From NCBI RefSeq assembly GCF_004005855.1, contig NZ_SACL01000011.1, forward strand, positions 1 to 64,000: DNA of 64,000 nt, in the 5' to 3' direction. The DNA is from Rhodovarius crocodyli (lineage in GTDB: Bacteria > Pseudomonadota > Alphaproteobacteria > Acetobacterales > Acetobacteraceae). The notes under the pieces are model-generated. The model had not been told where the DNA came from, did no database searches, and worked only from the letters and a program-made list of their open reading frames with translations. Both the position numbers and the translations under genes were made by a program. Shown one piece after another: positions 7,720-15,804 of the stretch (position 1 is the stretch's first letter; each line of letters begins with the position of its first letter).

Positions 7720-8284
7720 GCCCGAGCTCCTTCCGCGCATTGGCCAGCGCCGCGTTCAGCCGGGCCATGGCATCGTGGCTGCCACCGGGCTTGTCCGGAT
7801 GCGCTGCGCGGGCGAGGCGCCTATGAGCCTCCTCTGCGTCGGCGAGGGTGGCGCCCGGCGCCAGGCCGAGCGCGGCGCGCCAGGCCTCCGGCGGCGGAAG
7901 CGCAGTCAGGCCCGTGAACATGCGGTGCAGCATGTGCTTCGCGCCCCAGCGTTCCAGGCCGCGCAGCGCCTCGATCGACTTCGCGATGGCGCGCAGATTC
8001 CCGGCGACGCTGTTCCAGCGGTCGCACGGGATGGCGATCGCCAGCCCGTTCCGGGTGCAGTAGGCCACCACGCCGGGATCCCGAGGGCTTTCCACGCCCA
8101 GGGTGACATCGCTTGACAGCACCACGTTGCTTGCGCCGAAGCGCCCCAGCTCTGCCTGGCACTCGCGGAGCGCGTTGGTCAGCGAAGGGTCGTTGCGGGC
8201 AGCCCAGCGCTCGCGCTGCCCGCCCGGCGTCCGCGGGAAGCCGTCTGGCCAGGCCAAGGGGAAGGCGGTCGGGGTCCAGCTCAT
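7712..8284 (-). CDS. J-domain protein (DnaJ-like co-chaperone fragment)
   Basis: 190 residues. The first 120 residues are an unrecognised domain (WPDGFPRTP..ERWAARNDPSLT...). Residues about 135-185 form a J domain with LADAEEAHRRLARAAHPDKPGG, where HPDKPGG holds the His-Pro-Asp tripeptide that stimulates Hsp70 ATPase. Phage J proteins can recruit host DnaK for replication or assembly. It overlaps both neighbours by 4-8 bp in the left early operon. Confidence 0.88.
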   Translation of the reverse strand: MSWTPTAFPLAWPDGFPRTPGGQRERWAARNDPSLTNALRECQAELGRFGASNVVLSSDVTLGVESPRDPGVVAYCTRNGLAIAIPCDRWNSVAGNLRAIAKSIEALRGLERWGAKHMLHRMFTGLTALPPPEAWRAALGLAPGATLADAEEAHRRLARAAHPDKPGGSHDAMARLNAALANARKELGHG

Positions 8285-8835
8285 GATCCGGCCACCGCCT
8301 TCGGCCCGAACATCTCCCGCGTCTTGATCAGGTCAGCGGCGTGCGCTTCCCGGTCCCAAGGCCAGGGGATGACGATGGCCAGCAGCAGGATGTCGTGCTC
8401 GGCCTTATTGATGGCGGAGTTGAACTGGTTGTGCTGGTTGCAGAGCCACACCGCATGCTCGAAATTCTCGGCGGCGTGCACATCATCCGGCCCGAGGACG
8501 TTCACGCACCACAGCAGCTTGGCGCGCTGGCTCTCCTGATAGTGGTGCCGGCGCCATTGCCGGAAATGGTGCACCCCCTGCGCCAGCGCGCGGTCCATCT
8601 CGTCAGGGGTAGGCCAGCGGATGTCCGCCGGCACCGGGAAATGGGGTCTGCTCAGGCGGAACGCTGGGTCGTTCTCCGCCTCCGACCCGACGCCAAGGAC
8701 GAATTGCCCGCGGCGCGACCGCAGATGGAAGGGGGTGCCATCAATGGTGCCCTCGACATCGGTTCTGCCGAGCGTAGCCGACCTGTTGGCGATGACGGTG
8801 CCCGCGTCCAGCGGCGGGATAGGCGGGGTTCTCAT
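8281..8835 (-). CDS. Phage protein of unknown function
   Basis: 184 residues. The N-terminus is beta-rich (GTVIANRSATLGRTDVEGTID..PFHLRSRRGQFVLGVG). The C-terminal half is helical, with a HHFRQWRRHHYQESQRAKLLW segment and AENFEHAVWLCNQHNQ. No known motif identified. Overlaps the J-domain gene and the third ASCH-like gene by 4 bp each. Confidence 0.75.
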   Translation of the reverse strand: MRTPPIPPLDAGTVIANRSATLGRTDVEGTIDGTPFHLRSRRGQFVLGVGSEAENDPAFRLSRPHFPVPADIRWPTPDEMDRALAQGVHHFRQWRRHHYQESQRAKLLWCVNVLGPDDVHAAENFEHAVWLCNQHNQFNSAINKAEHDILLLAIVIPWPWDREAHAADLIKTREMFGPKAVAGS

Positions 8836-9620
8836 GCGACGGGCTCCGCGGCTGCGGGCGCGGTGGTGGCCAGATCGGCATCCATCAGCGCGTCAATGTT
8901 GTGGGGGATGACGCGCACCGACATGGCGCACATCCAGCTATCGGCGGTCGCGCCCGGCATGCTCCACCGAAGCGCGGCATGGGCGGAAGGCAGCACGGGC
9001 CCGGTCCAGGGAAGGTCCGAGACCCAGCCGCCCCGGTGCTCCGGGAAGCCCATGCCCTGGGCCATCTCCTCGGTGATGTCGGCCAGGCGAAGCACCTGCA
9101 CGGCCAGCACCTGCAGCGTGAGCCGGCTGTAGGGCCGCCCCATTGAGGAGCTGGACCGCCAGCGCGGGCCCTCGCCCATCTCGCGCGCTTCGTCGGCGGG
9201 CCACTGGCCCGGATAATCGGTGCAGCCGGGCGGCAGGTCAGCCCGAAATTCGAGCCGGCACTCGTCGGCCGGCACCGGGTTCTCCTCCGGCCAGACCAAG
9301 CCCCAGGTCTCCTTGACCCACACCAGGTCGCCGGGCGCGGCCAGCACCGGGAACACCGGCAGACACTGCCGATCATCGACGGTCCACCAGCACCAGTGCC
9401 GGCTCATGCGGCGCGGGTTCAGCTCGCTGGCCCGGCCGTTGCAGTAGGCGTCCAGGTATGGCGCGGGGTGCTTCGGCGGGTGCACCGCGCTGCTGGTCGG
9501 CGCGGGCGGCACCGTCACGGGCATCAGGACGAAGCGCAGCGTGCCCTTCCTGACGGCGCGGATCTGGCGCGCCATCAGCCTGATGGAGGTGGCCTCCTTG
9601 CGGGCGGTGGCGGCGTTCAT
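8832..9620 (-). CDS. ASCH-like phage protein, paralogue 3
   Basis: 262 residues from ATG 9620. Conserved blocks are SIRLMARQIRAVRKGT, APGDLVWVKETWGLVW, MGRPYSRLTLQVLAVQVLRL, ITEEMAQGMG and VIPHNIDALMD. The block order and the terminal NIDA match paralogues 1 and 2, but it has a longer N-terminal insertion and PYSR in place of PRWASR. Separated from the other copies by the ASCH, J-domain and unknown genes. Function unknown. Confidence 0.78.
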   Translation of the reverse strand: MNAATARKEATSIRLMARQIRAVRKGTLRFVLMPVTVPPAPTSSAVHPPKHPAPYLDAYCNGRASELNPRRMSRHWCWWTVDDRQCLPVFPVLAAPGDLVWVKETWGLVWPEENPVPADECRLEFRADLPPGCTDYPGQWPADEAREMGEGPRWRSSSSMGRPYSRLTLQVLAVQVLRLADITEEMAQGMGFPEHRGGWVSDLPWTGPVLPSAHAALRWSMPGATADSWMCAMSVRVIPHNIDALMDADLATTAPAAAEPVA

Positions 9621-11518
9621 TTCCCGCGCGCCCACTCGGCATAGTCGCGGGAATAGGCCACGGACCACCCGAACTTCTTCCGGAGATCTCTCCCGCCCCC
9701 ACCACGGCGGACGATGGCCGTGGCCTCGGCGAAATCCTGCTGGTTGGCCGGATCATCGGGATCCGGGTCGCCGTCCTCAATGCCGCGCGGCGGGCCGCCC
9801 TTGGGCACCACCGGCGTCTGCGCGGCCGCCGGCGAGGGCTTCGGCGCGGCAGCTTTGGGCGCGCCACCCACCTTCCACTTGCTCGTCTCGGCCAGCCTGC
9901 GAATGGCCAGCGGGGTCACGCCGTACCGTTCCGCGATGCCGGGCACGGGATCGCCCTTCTCGAACAGCCCCTGGATCACCCGGCGCTCGGCGGGCGTCAG
10001 ATCGGTGACGCTGCGCGCTTGCGCTGCTGCCGGCGGCGGCGCCTGCTGGATCTCGATGCTGGTGACGGACGCTGGCGCGGCAGCGGCATCGCCAGGATCC
10101 TGCTCGGCCGCCCGCTTCGCCTGGCGCTCTGCCATCGCGGCAGAACGGCGCTTCGCCGAAGCCTCAAGGTTGCGGCGCCCAACTGCCGTGCGGCACCAGA
10201 CGCGGAAGGCCTCATCCCAATCGAGCTTCTGCGCCTTGTGGCTCACCTCCGTCAGCCAGAAGCGGCGAAAGGCGTGGGCTTCCAGGTCAGCGTCGAGCTG
10301 CTGGCCATCGGCGTAGCCGCGCAGCTCGTCGGACATGGCCCAGCTCTCGGGGATACGCGTCGGCTCGGCGCGCGGCTGGGGGGCCACGGGCGCTGCCTCC
10401 GGCACCGGCCCAGGCGCGGGCGGCGCGTCCGGGTCAGATGGCGCTTCGAGGGTCGCTTCAGCCTCGGGCTCGACGTGCGCGACGAGCTCCTGAGCCTCCT
10501 CGGGAGCGGCGGGCTCAGCCGCCGGCGCGGCGGCCGCCTCCTCGACGCTGGCCAGTGCTTCCACCGCGGCCACCTCGGCCGCCGCAGGCGCATCTTCGAT
10601 CAGCAGCAGCTCGCCCGGCTCATCCTCTCCCGCTTCGCACGGCTCGGCGGTGGGGCCTGCCTCTTCCGCCTCGGCCATGGCGGCGACTTCGCCGGTGGCC
10701 GGTTCTTCGGTCGGCGGGGTCTCGATCATCGGCGCCAGCTCGGACGCGACCTCGTTGCCGGACCAGGCAAGGGGATCCACCTCAGCGGCGATGGAAAGCT
10801 GGGCTTCCGCCCCGGCCAGCGGCTCGACAGCAGGGGTGTCGAAGACATACCGAAGAGGCTGGATGTCGCTGGCGTCGGTCTGGTGCCACGCGGTGACGAA
10901 GGCGTTGCGTTCCTCCTCGGTCATGACGGGGAGTGACAGCTCGCCGTCACCAGTGACGATCCCGGTGTCACCGATCGTCACCAGCACATCGTCGGGGGCG
11001 TAACGCTGCGGGCTGACCGCCTCCGGCATCAGCGCCGCCACTTCGACGGCTGCGCACGGCGGCTCGCTGACCTGGACCGGGATGGCAGGCGGGCTCCTGT
11101 TGGCAGGCACCTTGTTCAGCAGTTCGGCGTTCGCGTCGCGCCAGCGATCCAGGCGCGCATCGTCAGGCAGGGTCGGCGCGGCGCTCGGCGTGAACGGGCC
11201 CAACTCGGGTGCCTCGGGTGCCTTGCCGGCGGCGAAGCCGGAGAAGTCTTCGGGCGTGCCGGTGAAGCCCGCCAGCAGCCCATCCGCAGCGGTGGCGCTC
11301 GCGTGCGCCTCCACCCTACGCTCCTCAGCCTGGCGCGCGTCCAGGTCCATCCGGTCAGCGGCCTCCTCGGCCGCCTCAGCGTCGGTTTCCAGATCGCTGG
11401 TCAGATAGCTGGCCATGTCGCGCATCTGGCGGCGGCCTTCCAGCAGCCCCTCGCGAAGACCGGCGGCGTAGGCGCGAAGCTCCGCTTGCGTGCGGAAACG
11501 CTCATAGGTGCGGCGCAT
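9617..11518 (-). CDS. Large Ala/Pro/Glu-rich protein with helix-turn-helix and a replication-protein-like motif
   Basis: 633 residues from ATG 11518. Residues 1-90 form a coiled coil (RTQAELRAYAAGLREGLLEG...). Residues 100-400 are low-complexity acidic, Ala/Pro-rich. About 412-455 holds FRRFWLTEV..KAQKLDWDEAFRVWCR. About 506-545 holds a helix-turn-helix (LTPAERRVIQGLFEKGDPVPGIAERYGVTP). A basic C-terminus follows. The DWDEAFRVW block also occurs in the O-like protein at 17314-18315, suggesting a common DNA-replication interaction module. Long disordered linkers explain its size. Specific role unknown. Confidence 0.75.
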   Translation of the reverse strand: MRRTYERFRTQAELRAYAAGLREGLLEGRRQMRDMASYLTSDLETDAEAAEEAADRMDLDARQAEERRVEAHASATAADGLLAGFTGTPEDFSGFAAGKAPEAPELGPFTPSAAPTLPDDARLDRWRDANAELLNKVPANRSPPAIPVQVSEPPCAAVEVAALMPEAVSPQRYAPDDVLVTIGDTGIVTGDGELSLPVMTEEERNAFVTAWHQTDASDIQPLRYVFDTPAVEPLAGAEAQLSIAAEVDPLAWSGNEVASELAPMIETPPTEEPATGEVAAMAEAEEAGPTAEPCEAGEDEPGELLLIEDAPAAAEVAAVEALASVEEAAAAPAAEPAAPEEAQELVAHVEPEAEATLEAPSDPDAPPAPGPVPEAAPVAPQPRAEPTRIPESWAMSDELRGYADGQQLDADLEAHAFRRFWLTEVSHKAQKLDWDEAFRVWCRTAVGRRNLEASAKRRSAAMAERQAKRAAEQDPGDAAAAPASVTSIEIQQAPPPAAAQARSVTDLTPAERRVIQGLFEKGDPVPGIAERYGVTPLAIRRLAETSKWKVGGAPKAAAPKPSPAAAQTPVVPKGGPPRGIEDGDPDPDDPANQQDFAEATAIVRRGGGGRDLRKKFGWSVAYSRDYAEWARGK

Positions 11519-11748
11519 CAGCGGAACCACATGCTGCAAAGGTTGCGATGGAAGGCACCGGCGTCGCCGCGCCTCATGGCGTCGGTCAATTCGGCGATCG
11601 CGCCGATGACCTCCTTGTCCGCCGGCGCTCGGGTGGTGCGCTGTTCCTGGCGGAACAGCTCGGCCGTGCGCATCAGTGCGTAGCGGTCCTGGACGCTGAT
11701 CGGCGTCAACGGATGCGGCATGCTCAAGGCCGCCGTGGGGTTGTCCAT
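11518..11748 (-). CDS. Small phage protein of unknown function
   Basis: 76 residues from ATG 11748 (MDNPTAALSMPHPLTPISVQ...). Mostly helical and charged, ending AFHRNLCSMWFR. Its TGA overlaps the ATG of the large downstream gene, so the two are coupled. No recognised domain. Confidence 0.65.
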   Translation of the reverse strand: MDNPTAALSMPHPLTPISVQDRYALMRTAELFRQEQRTTRAPADKEVIGAIAELTDAMRRGDAGAFHRNLCSMWFR

Positions 11749-11756
11749 GGGAGGTC

Positions 11757-12215
11757 TCACTTGTTCTTGGCGCGGGGCGGCAGGCCGAGGGCGTGCGCGC
11801 GGCTGTTGACGCTCTGGGCGTTGGCCATGCCGAGGGCTTCGGCCATGGCGTCGGCAGCGACGCCGGTTTCCCAGAGATGGGTGAAGGCGGTGGCATCGAC
11901 GTGCCGCCGGAAGCGCGGGCCGAAGCCCATGGCGTGCGCGCGGTTCGACACGGCACGCTCGTTGGGGAAGCCGAACTCGGCCTGCATCTCGGCCAGGCTG
12001 GCGCGGCCGTGCCACATGGCCCGGAAGGCGATGGCGTCGATCGGGTTCATGCCGTGACGCGGCACGGGCGCGGCGGGCTCGGCTGCCATGGCACGGCGGA
12101 TCTCCATCGCCATCGAGAGCCGGCCCTGCGCATAGGCGTCATCGGCGATGCGCTGGGCGAGATCCGCGATCACCAGGGCGTTCTTCCTCGGCGGGAGGGG
12201 TGACATGGCATTCAC
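11757..12215 (-). CDS. Tandem helix-turn-helix protein, GcrA/Myb-like repeats
   Basis: 152 residues, GTG start at 12215 overlapping the previous stop as GTGA; ATG 12206 is the alternative. It has two similar segments: FRAMWHGRASLAEMQAEFGF followed by AVSNRAHAMGFGPR, and THLWETGVAADAMAEALGM followed by SVNSRAHALGLPPR. Each has the Trp, G/A-S and R-A-H-x-x-G-L/F spacing of Myb/GcrA-type DNA-binding helices, so the protein is probably a sequence-specific DNA binder. GcrA is a sigma70 co-activator in alphaproteobacteria, but a regulatory role here is inference. Confidence 0.72.
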   Translation of the reverse strand: MNAMSPLPPRKNALVIADLAQRIADDAYAQGRLSMAMEIRRAMAAEPAAPVPRHGMNPIDAIAFRAMWHGRASLAEMQAEFGFPNERAVSNRAHAMGFGPRFRRHVDATAFTHLWETGVAADAMAEALGMANAQSVNSRAHALGLPPRAKNK

Positions 12216-12517
12216 CGGGGCAGTTCCGCGGCCATGCAGCCGGCGGAGGTGAAGTAGATGAAGCGGCGGCTTTCCGGCTCGCGCACGCGGTAGAGGCGGA
12301 CGCCATCAACGCCTCCGACATGCGTGGGAACCTGGCGCCGCATGACCGCAGCGCGCTGTTCCTCATGGAGGCGGGTTCGCTCACTGAACGCGGTCTCGCC
12401 GTCCGCGGCGCCATCAGGCCGGCAGGCCGACAGCAGCAGCACCAGGACCAGGGCGGCGGCCAGCAGCACGGCGGTGGGAGGCACCAGTTCCCGGAGAAGG
12501 CGGGCGACGGTCCTCAC
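12212..12517 (-). CDS. Small predicted lipoprotein
   Basis: 101 residues, GTG start at 12517 overlapping the upstream stop. A hydrophobic segment (TAVLLAAALVLVLLLSAC, about residues 14-31) ends in a lipobox LLSAC, so the protein should be lipidated and held at the membrane. The remainder contains a helical stretch and RLYRVREPESRRFIYFT. Small lipoproteins of this type in phages can act in superinfection exclusion or as Rz1-like lysis parts; it is far from the lysis region and I do not assign either. Confidence 0.6.
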   Translation of the reverse strand: MRTVARLLRELVPPTAVLLAAALVLVLLLSACRPDGAADGETAFSERTRLHEEQRAAVMRRQVPTHVGGVDGVRLYRVREPESRRFIYFTSAGCMAAELPR

Positions 12518-12921
12518 TGGACCTTCGCCTGCTGCTCGGTGGCGGCCAGATAGGCGCCGATCTCGCCGCCCAGCTCGTGGACAAGCTGCGCCAGCATCTG
12601 CTGGGTAACGGCCAGCCACGCATCGTAGGGCGCGCCCATCTGCTCCGGCCGCGCCATGAAGTGCGTCATGGTGGCCAACACGCTGTCGCGCAGGCGGATT
12701 TCGGGGGCGAGCTTGCTGTAGAGGACGGCGTGCAGCTCCTGAAGGCGCGTCATCCTGGCTTCCCAGGCCTGGGGAACGAAGGTGGTAGGCTCGGCGTGCA
12801 CGCCCTCGATCCAGTGCTGCACCATGCGCAGCATGAGGCGGCCTTCAGCGTCGAGCACGGGCGGCAGGATGGGCTCCGCCCCCGGCTCGGCGGCGGGAGC
12901 GGTGGAATTCTCGGTGGTCAC
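12514..12921 (-). CDS. Phage protein of unknown function
   Basis: 135 residues from GTG 12921 (a GTGA overlap, as in its neighbours; a longer frame to 13008 would intrude on the upstream gene). A Pro/Ala-rich N-terminus leads into helices MLRMVQHWIEGV, MTRLQELHAVLYSKL and LAQLVHELGGEIGAYLAA. All-helical and soluble in appearance. Not recognised. Confidence 0.65.
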   Translation of the reverse strand: MTTENSTAPAAEPGAEPILPPVLDAEGRLMLRMVQHWIEGVHAEPTTFVPQAWEARMTRLQELHAVLYSKLAPEIRLRDSVLATMTHFMARPEQMGAPYDAWLAVTQQMLAQLVHELGGEIGAYLAATEQQAKVQ

Positions 12922-13172
12922 GGTCGGCTGTTGCCTTGTGCGGGGCGCCTTGCGGGGGCGGGCGCGGTGGTGGCTGGACGGGGGGTGAAGACCGGGCCGG
13001 CGAGACACGCGACCATGTGCCAGGTGCGGTCAGGCGGGAGGCCGGCTTCGGTGATGGCGGCCGCCTCGTGGCAGGTTGAGGCGGTGACTTCGCGGGCCAC
13101 GCAGAGCATGGCGCGCGACGGCGCGGCGGGCGGCTGACACAGGTAGGCGAGCATCAGCACCGTGCCGCTCAT
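12918..13172 (-). CDS. Small protein with hydrophobic N-terminus, unknown
   Basis: 84 residues from ATG 13172. A hydrophobic start (SGTVLMLAYLCQPPAAPS) and three internal cysteines in 35 residues (MLCVAREVTASTC, MVACLAG) suggest an exported or membrane-linked small protein; the tail is Pro/Arg-rich. Overlaps neighbours by 4 bp. No family recognised. Confidence 0.55.
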   Translation of the reverse strand: MSGTVLMLAYLCQPPAAPSRAMLCVAREVTASTCHEAAAITEAGLPPDRTWHMVACLAGPVFTPRPATTAPAPARRPAQGNSRP

Positions 13173-13498
13173 GCGGAACCGGCCGTGGGTGTGGCGGCGG
13201 ATAGCGCGATGGCCTGGGGGCTCGGCTCTTCGGCGAACAGGTCGCGGTAGAAAAGGATGATCTCCGCGGCGACGGCGAACTCTTGATCTGCCGAGTTGCC
13301 GGTCTCGCCCATGGTGAGCAATTCACCCAGCATGGCACAGACGGCGCAGATGGCGGCTCCTCGGGGAAAGCCGTGGGCCTTCGGATAGACCACATCGCCC
13401 AACGCCTTCACGATGCTGGCGAGGGTCGCACCATCGACTTCGGCCATGGCCAGTTGAGCGAGGCGCTTGGCCTCTGCCGGCGGAAATCGGACGGTCAT
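13169..13498 (-). CDS. Helical protein, member of a possible local paralogue trio
   Basis: 109 residues. The core AAICAVCAMLGELLTMGETG resembles the AITAACALVARSIGLAG segment in the next upstream gene (13495-13905), both about 40 residues before the C-terminus and both followed by a charged then hydrophobic helix. No catalytic motif. Function unknown. Confidence 0.65.
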   Translation of the reverse strand: MTVRFPPAEAKRLAQLAMAEVDGATLASIVKALGDVVYPKAHGFPRGAAICAVCAMLGELLTMGETGNSADQEFAVAAEIILFYRDLFAEEPSPQAIALSAATPTAGSA

Positions 13499-13905
13499 GC
13501 TGAACCGACCGTGGGCGGAAATTCGAGCTCAGCCGGCTTCTTGTGGATGAAGCCGAACGAATGCTCGATCAGGTTCGCCGCGACCATGGCCTGGAACCCA
13601 TCATCACCGGCCAACCCAATGCTTCTGGCCACCAGCGCGCACGCCGCCGTTATGGCCATCAGCGCCTCGTTGCCCGGGAGGCCGAATGACCGCAGCAAAT
13701 CGGCCACCGCCCGGATCGCTCCATCGACGCGAGGCCACTCGCACATCACCCCGAAGGACTCCGCGAGGTTACGCGCCAGAAGAACGCGCTCCTCCGACGA
13801 CGCTGCCTGGATCCGCTGAGACAGCGCGGCAATCTGCTCGGCTCGCTCGGCGGGCGTGGCGTTTGCCACGGCCAGGAACAAGGCGTTCATCTCTTCCGGG
13901 CTCAT
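13495..13905 (-). CDS. Helical protein, member of a possible local paralogue trio
   Basis: 136 residues. Amphipathic helices throughout (LFLAVANATPAERAEQIAAL, ERVLLARNLAESFGV). The central ALMAITAACALVAR stretch matches the pattern of the neighbouring gene at 13169. Soluble, no motif. Overlaps neighbours by 4 bp; part of the left operon. Confidence 0.65.
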   Translation of the reverse strand: MSPEEMNALFLAVANATPAERAEQIAALSQRIQAASSEERVLLARNLAESFGVMCEWPRVDGAIRAVADLLRSFGLPGNEALMAITAACALVARSIGLAGDDGFQAMVAANLIEHSFGFIHKKPAELEFPPTVGSA

Positions 13906-14234
13906 GCGGCACCTTTCGGCTTGCCGAGGCGAGCCGCCTGGCGGGCAGTGACGGCCATGTCATGGCCACCGGCGAGCGCACGAAGGTGCTCCCGGACCAG
14001 AAGCCCGGCAGCGCCGACCATGGCGTCCGGCGCAACCGCCGGATCCAGCACGTCCACGCCCGGCATGGCCCGCTCTTTGATGGTGGCGGCGGTGGACAGG
14101 GCCAGCGCTGAGAAAACCGTCCCCAGATGCTGGCCATAGAGCAGCGCGCGGATCTGCTGTGCCAAGGCGAAGGTCACCGTGGGATCGGCGGTTTCCATGA
14201 TGTAGGTGCTGAGGGCGGGTGCGGCCTGTTTCAT
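13902..14234 (-). CDS. Helical protein, member of a possible local paralogue trio
   Basis: 110 residues (MKQAAPALSTYIMETADPTV...). Helices FALAQQIRALLYGQHLGTVF, ALALSTAATIKERAM and AMVGAAGLLVREHLRALAGG have a layout like the two proteins downstream, although identity is weak. Unknown function; overlaps both neighbours. Confidence 0.62.
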   Translation of the reverse strand: MKQAAPALSTYIMETADPTVTFALAQQIRALLYGQHLGTVFSALALSTAATIKERAMPGVDVLDPAVAPDAMVGAAGLLVREHLRALAGGHDMAVTARQAARLGKPKGAA

Positions 14235-14671
14235 CCGATGCGAGCCCCCATCAGGCGCCCGGCCGCACGCGCGATGGCGCGGGAAGCGGTGGTGGCGGTC
14301 GGCAGCCCTCGGCCGAAGCCGATGGTCAGCAGGCGGGCGGCGTCACCGCAGGGTGTGAGGCGACAGTGGTGGCTGCGGCAGCGCGGCATAATGTCGCCGG
14401 GGCCGAAGGCGGTGCTGTTCGGGCCGCCCGCCCGGCCGGAGGCGAACACGCCGTACAGAACGATGGAGAGGCCGAGGCCCGAGTGCGTCCGGGTCTCGGT
14501 CTGGCGCATCACCTCCTCAACGGTGATGTTGATCACCGAGTTCTGCGGCAGCAGGCGCCAGGCGCGCATGGCGGGCGAGTAGGCGCCGCCGGAGACGATG
14601 TGTTCCGGTTGCCGGAGGACGGGCGCGAGTCGGCGCGCCAGCCTTCCAGTGAGGAAAGCGGGGATCTTCAT
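14231..14671 (-). CDS. Phage protein of unknown function
   Basis: 146 residues. Basic N-terminus (FLTGRLARRLAPVLRQP), then VINITVEEVMRQTETRTHSG and a Cys/His-containing segment CRSHHCRLTPCGD at about 98-110 that could hold a metal. No family recognised. Overlaps the small membrane protein gene by 4 bp. Confidence 0.62.
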   Translation of the reverse strand: MKIPAFLTGRLARRLAPVLRQPEHIVSGGAYSPAMRAWRLLPQNSVINITVEEVMRQTETRTHSGLGLSIVLYGVFASGRAGGPNSTAFGPGDIMPRCRSHHCRLTPCGDAARLLTIGFGRGLPTATTASRAIARAAGRLMGARIG

Positions 14672-14862
14672 GGCCAGGCTCCCGATATGATGAGGGTGAT
14701 GGAGGCCGCCAGGCTGAGGGCGATGAGCAGGAAGCCTGCTGCGAAGGCCATGCTGGCGGTGCGGCGGTTGTCCGTGGTCATCGCCACCACTCCCGCGAGG
14801 AGGGTCAGGGCGATCGTGACCATGGAGACGAAGGAGGAGGCTGCGCGCGCGTTCACGGTCAC
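14668..14862 (-). CDS. Small two-helix membrane protein
   Basis: 64 residues, GTG start at 14862 overlapping the gapR stop (GTGA). Two hydrophobic helices, VSMVTIALTLLAGVVAM (about 13-29) and MAFAAGFLLIALSLAASITL (about 38-57), are joined by a short charged turn (TTDNRRTA), giving a hairpin inner-membrane protein. Early position argues against lysis; superinfection exclusion or host-membrane modulation are possibilities only. Confidence 0.7.
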   Translation of the reverse strand: MTVNARAASSFVSMVTIALTLLAGVVAMTTDNRRTASMAFAAGFLLIALSLAASITLIISGAWP

Positions 14863-15155
14863 ATGCCCAGCGCGCGGCGATACAGATCGCGAAGCGTTTC
14901 CAGCTCCTCGATCTCGGCAGCGTCTTTTTTCCGCTGCGCGACGATGATCTTGATGGTCTTCGGGCAGAAGCCGGCGGACTTGGCTTCGGCGTAGATGTCC
15001 TTGATGTCAGAACCGATTGCCGCGCGCTCTTCCAGAAGGCGCTCGATCCGCTCCACCAGGGAACGGAGGCGTTCTGCCGCGATGAGATTACCCTTGCGGG
15101 TGTTCTCCGGGTTGCGCCCGCCGAGGTAGTCGTCTTCTAAATCGGTCTGACTCAT
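14859..15155 (-). CDS. gapR: GapR-like nucleoid protein (DUF2312)
   Basis: 98 residues. A predicted coiled coil (AAERLRSLVERIERLLEERA) is followed by DIKDIYAEAKSAGFCPKTIK and IVAQRKKDAAEIEELETL, the DUF2312/GapR signature. Host GapR in alphaproteobacteria clamps over-twisted AT-rich DNA ahead of forks and helps topoisomerases. A phage copy may support phage replication or compete with the host protein (inference). First gene of the left operon: ATG 15155 has GAGGG about 5 nt upstream and a sigma70-type promoter at 15185-15214. Confidence 0.9.
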   Translation of the reverse strand: MSQTDLEDDYLGGRNPENTRKGNLIAAERLRSLVERIERLLEERAAIGSDIKDIYAEAKSAGFCPKTIKIIVAQRKKDAAEIEELETLRDLYRRALGM

Positions 15156-15184
15156 ATTCCCTCACTCCATGGGGGATATGAGCC

Positions 15185-15214
15185 TTCATAGAGGAAGGAT
15201 TTGAAGTCAGTCAA
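15185..15214 (-). promoter_or_regulatory. Left early promoter (sigma70 type)
   Basis: On the minus strand, TTGACT (15214-15209) and TATGAA (15190-15185) are 18 bp apart, a good -35/-10 pair 30-60 bp before gapR. The palindrome at 15220-15238 sits directly upstream and a half-site-like GGAAGGAT lies in the spacer, so repressor control is likely. Confidence 0.65.
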
Positions 15215-15219
15215 GCGCG

Positions 15220-15238
15220 ATGGCGGATTTTCCTCCAT
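15220..15238. promoter_or_regulatory. Candidate operator, left promoter
   Basis: The 19-bp imperfect palindrome ATGGCGGATTTTCCTCCAT (arms ATGGnGG/CCnCCAT) lies 6 bp upstream of the -35 box of the left promoter. A copy identical at 17 of 19 positions is at 34771-34789, and a half-copy is at the Cro-like gene start (16589). Probable binding site of the CI-like or Cro-like protein; not proven. Confidence 0.55.
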
Positions 15239-15286
15239 AACTCATGACAATGGCGCCGAATCCTCCTTCAAACTCTTAACTGGCGG

Positions 15287-15703
15287 TTAACAGCCAGCTT
15301 CCGGCAACGGCGGCTTCGTTTCCTCCGTGGTGAGCGCTGCCTCGGGGCCAGTCTCCGGCGCCGCTGGTGACGCCGAGTCTGCGGCCTCGGCCTCGGGGGG
15401 CTTCGGATTGCCTCCGGCGGCTTCCTCTTCAAACAAGGTAATGTCCGAAGCGGATACGCCGACCACCTCATGGGTAGCCAGATTGACGCCCTGCTGCGCC
15501 GCGACGCGCAGCGCACGGCGGGTGACATCGTTCGTGAGGGAGAGGATGACGCCTTTGATGGCCGCCAGCGCCGGCGCCTGCGGCGAATGGTCGGGCTGGA
15601 CCGGCGAGATGGCGAGCACGGCCTGTTGGCAGGCCTGCATGCCCATCAGGCGCTCGGTCATGTGGATGATCGCCGCATCGCTATGCGGGATGGTCTTCTT
15701 CAC
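15287..15703 (-). CDS. Phage protein of unknown function, follows the repressor
   Basis: 138 residues from GTG 15703, which has GGAG 8 nt upstream. Residues 5-80 are helical (HMTERLMGMQACQQAVLAI, IKGVILSLTNDVTRRALRVA); the last 50 residues are acidic, Pro/Ala/Glu-rich and probably disordered. It follows the CI-like gene on the same strand and could share its transcript. Not recognised. Confidence 0.68.
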   Translation of the reverse strand: MKKTIPHSDAAIIHMTERLMGMQACQQAVLAISPVQPDHSPQAPALAAIKGVILSLTNDVTRRALRVAAQQGVNLATHEVVGVSASDITLFEEEAAGGNPKPPEAEAADSASPAAPETGPEAALTTEETKPPLPEAGC

Positions 15704-15804
15704 GCTGGGGTCTCCGGTGGGGGATGAGCCCCAGCCGTAAGCCCGCGCGCAGCGCGCCAGCAATGACGCTGCGTTTAGTCCATTCTCGGGACGCCGAGCG
15801 GTGC

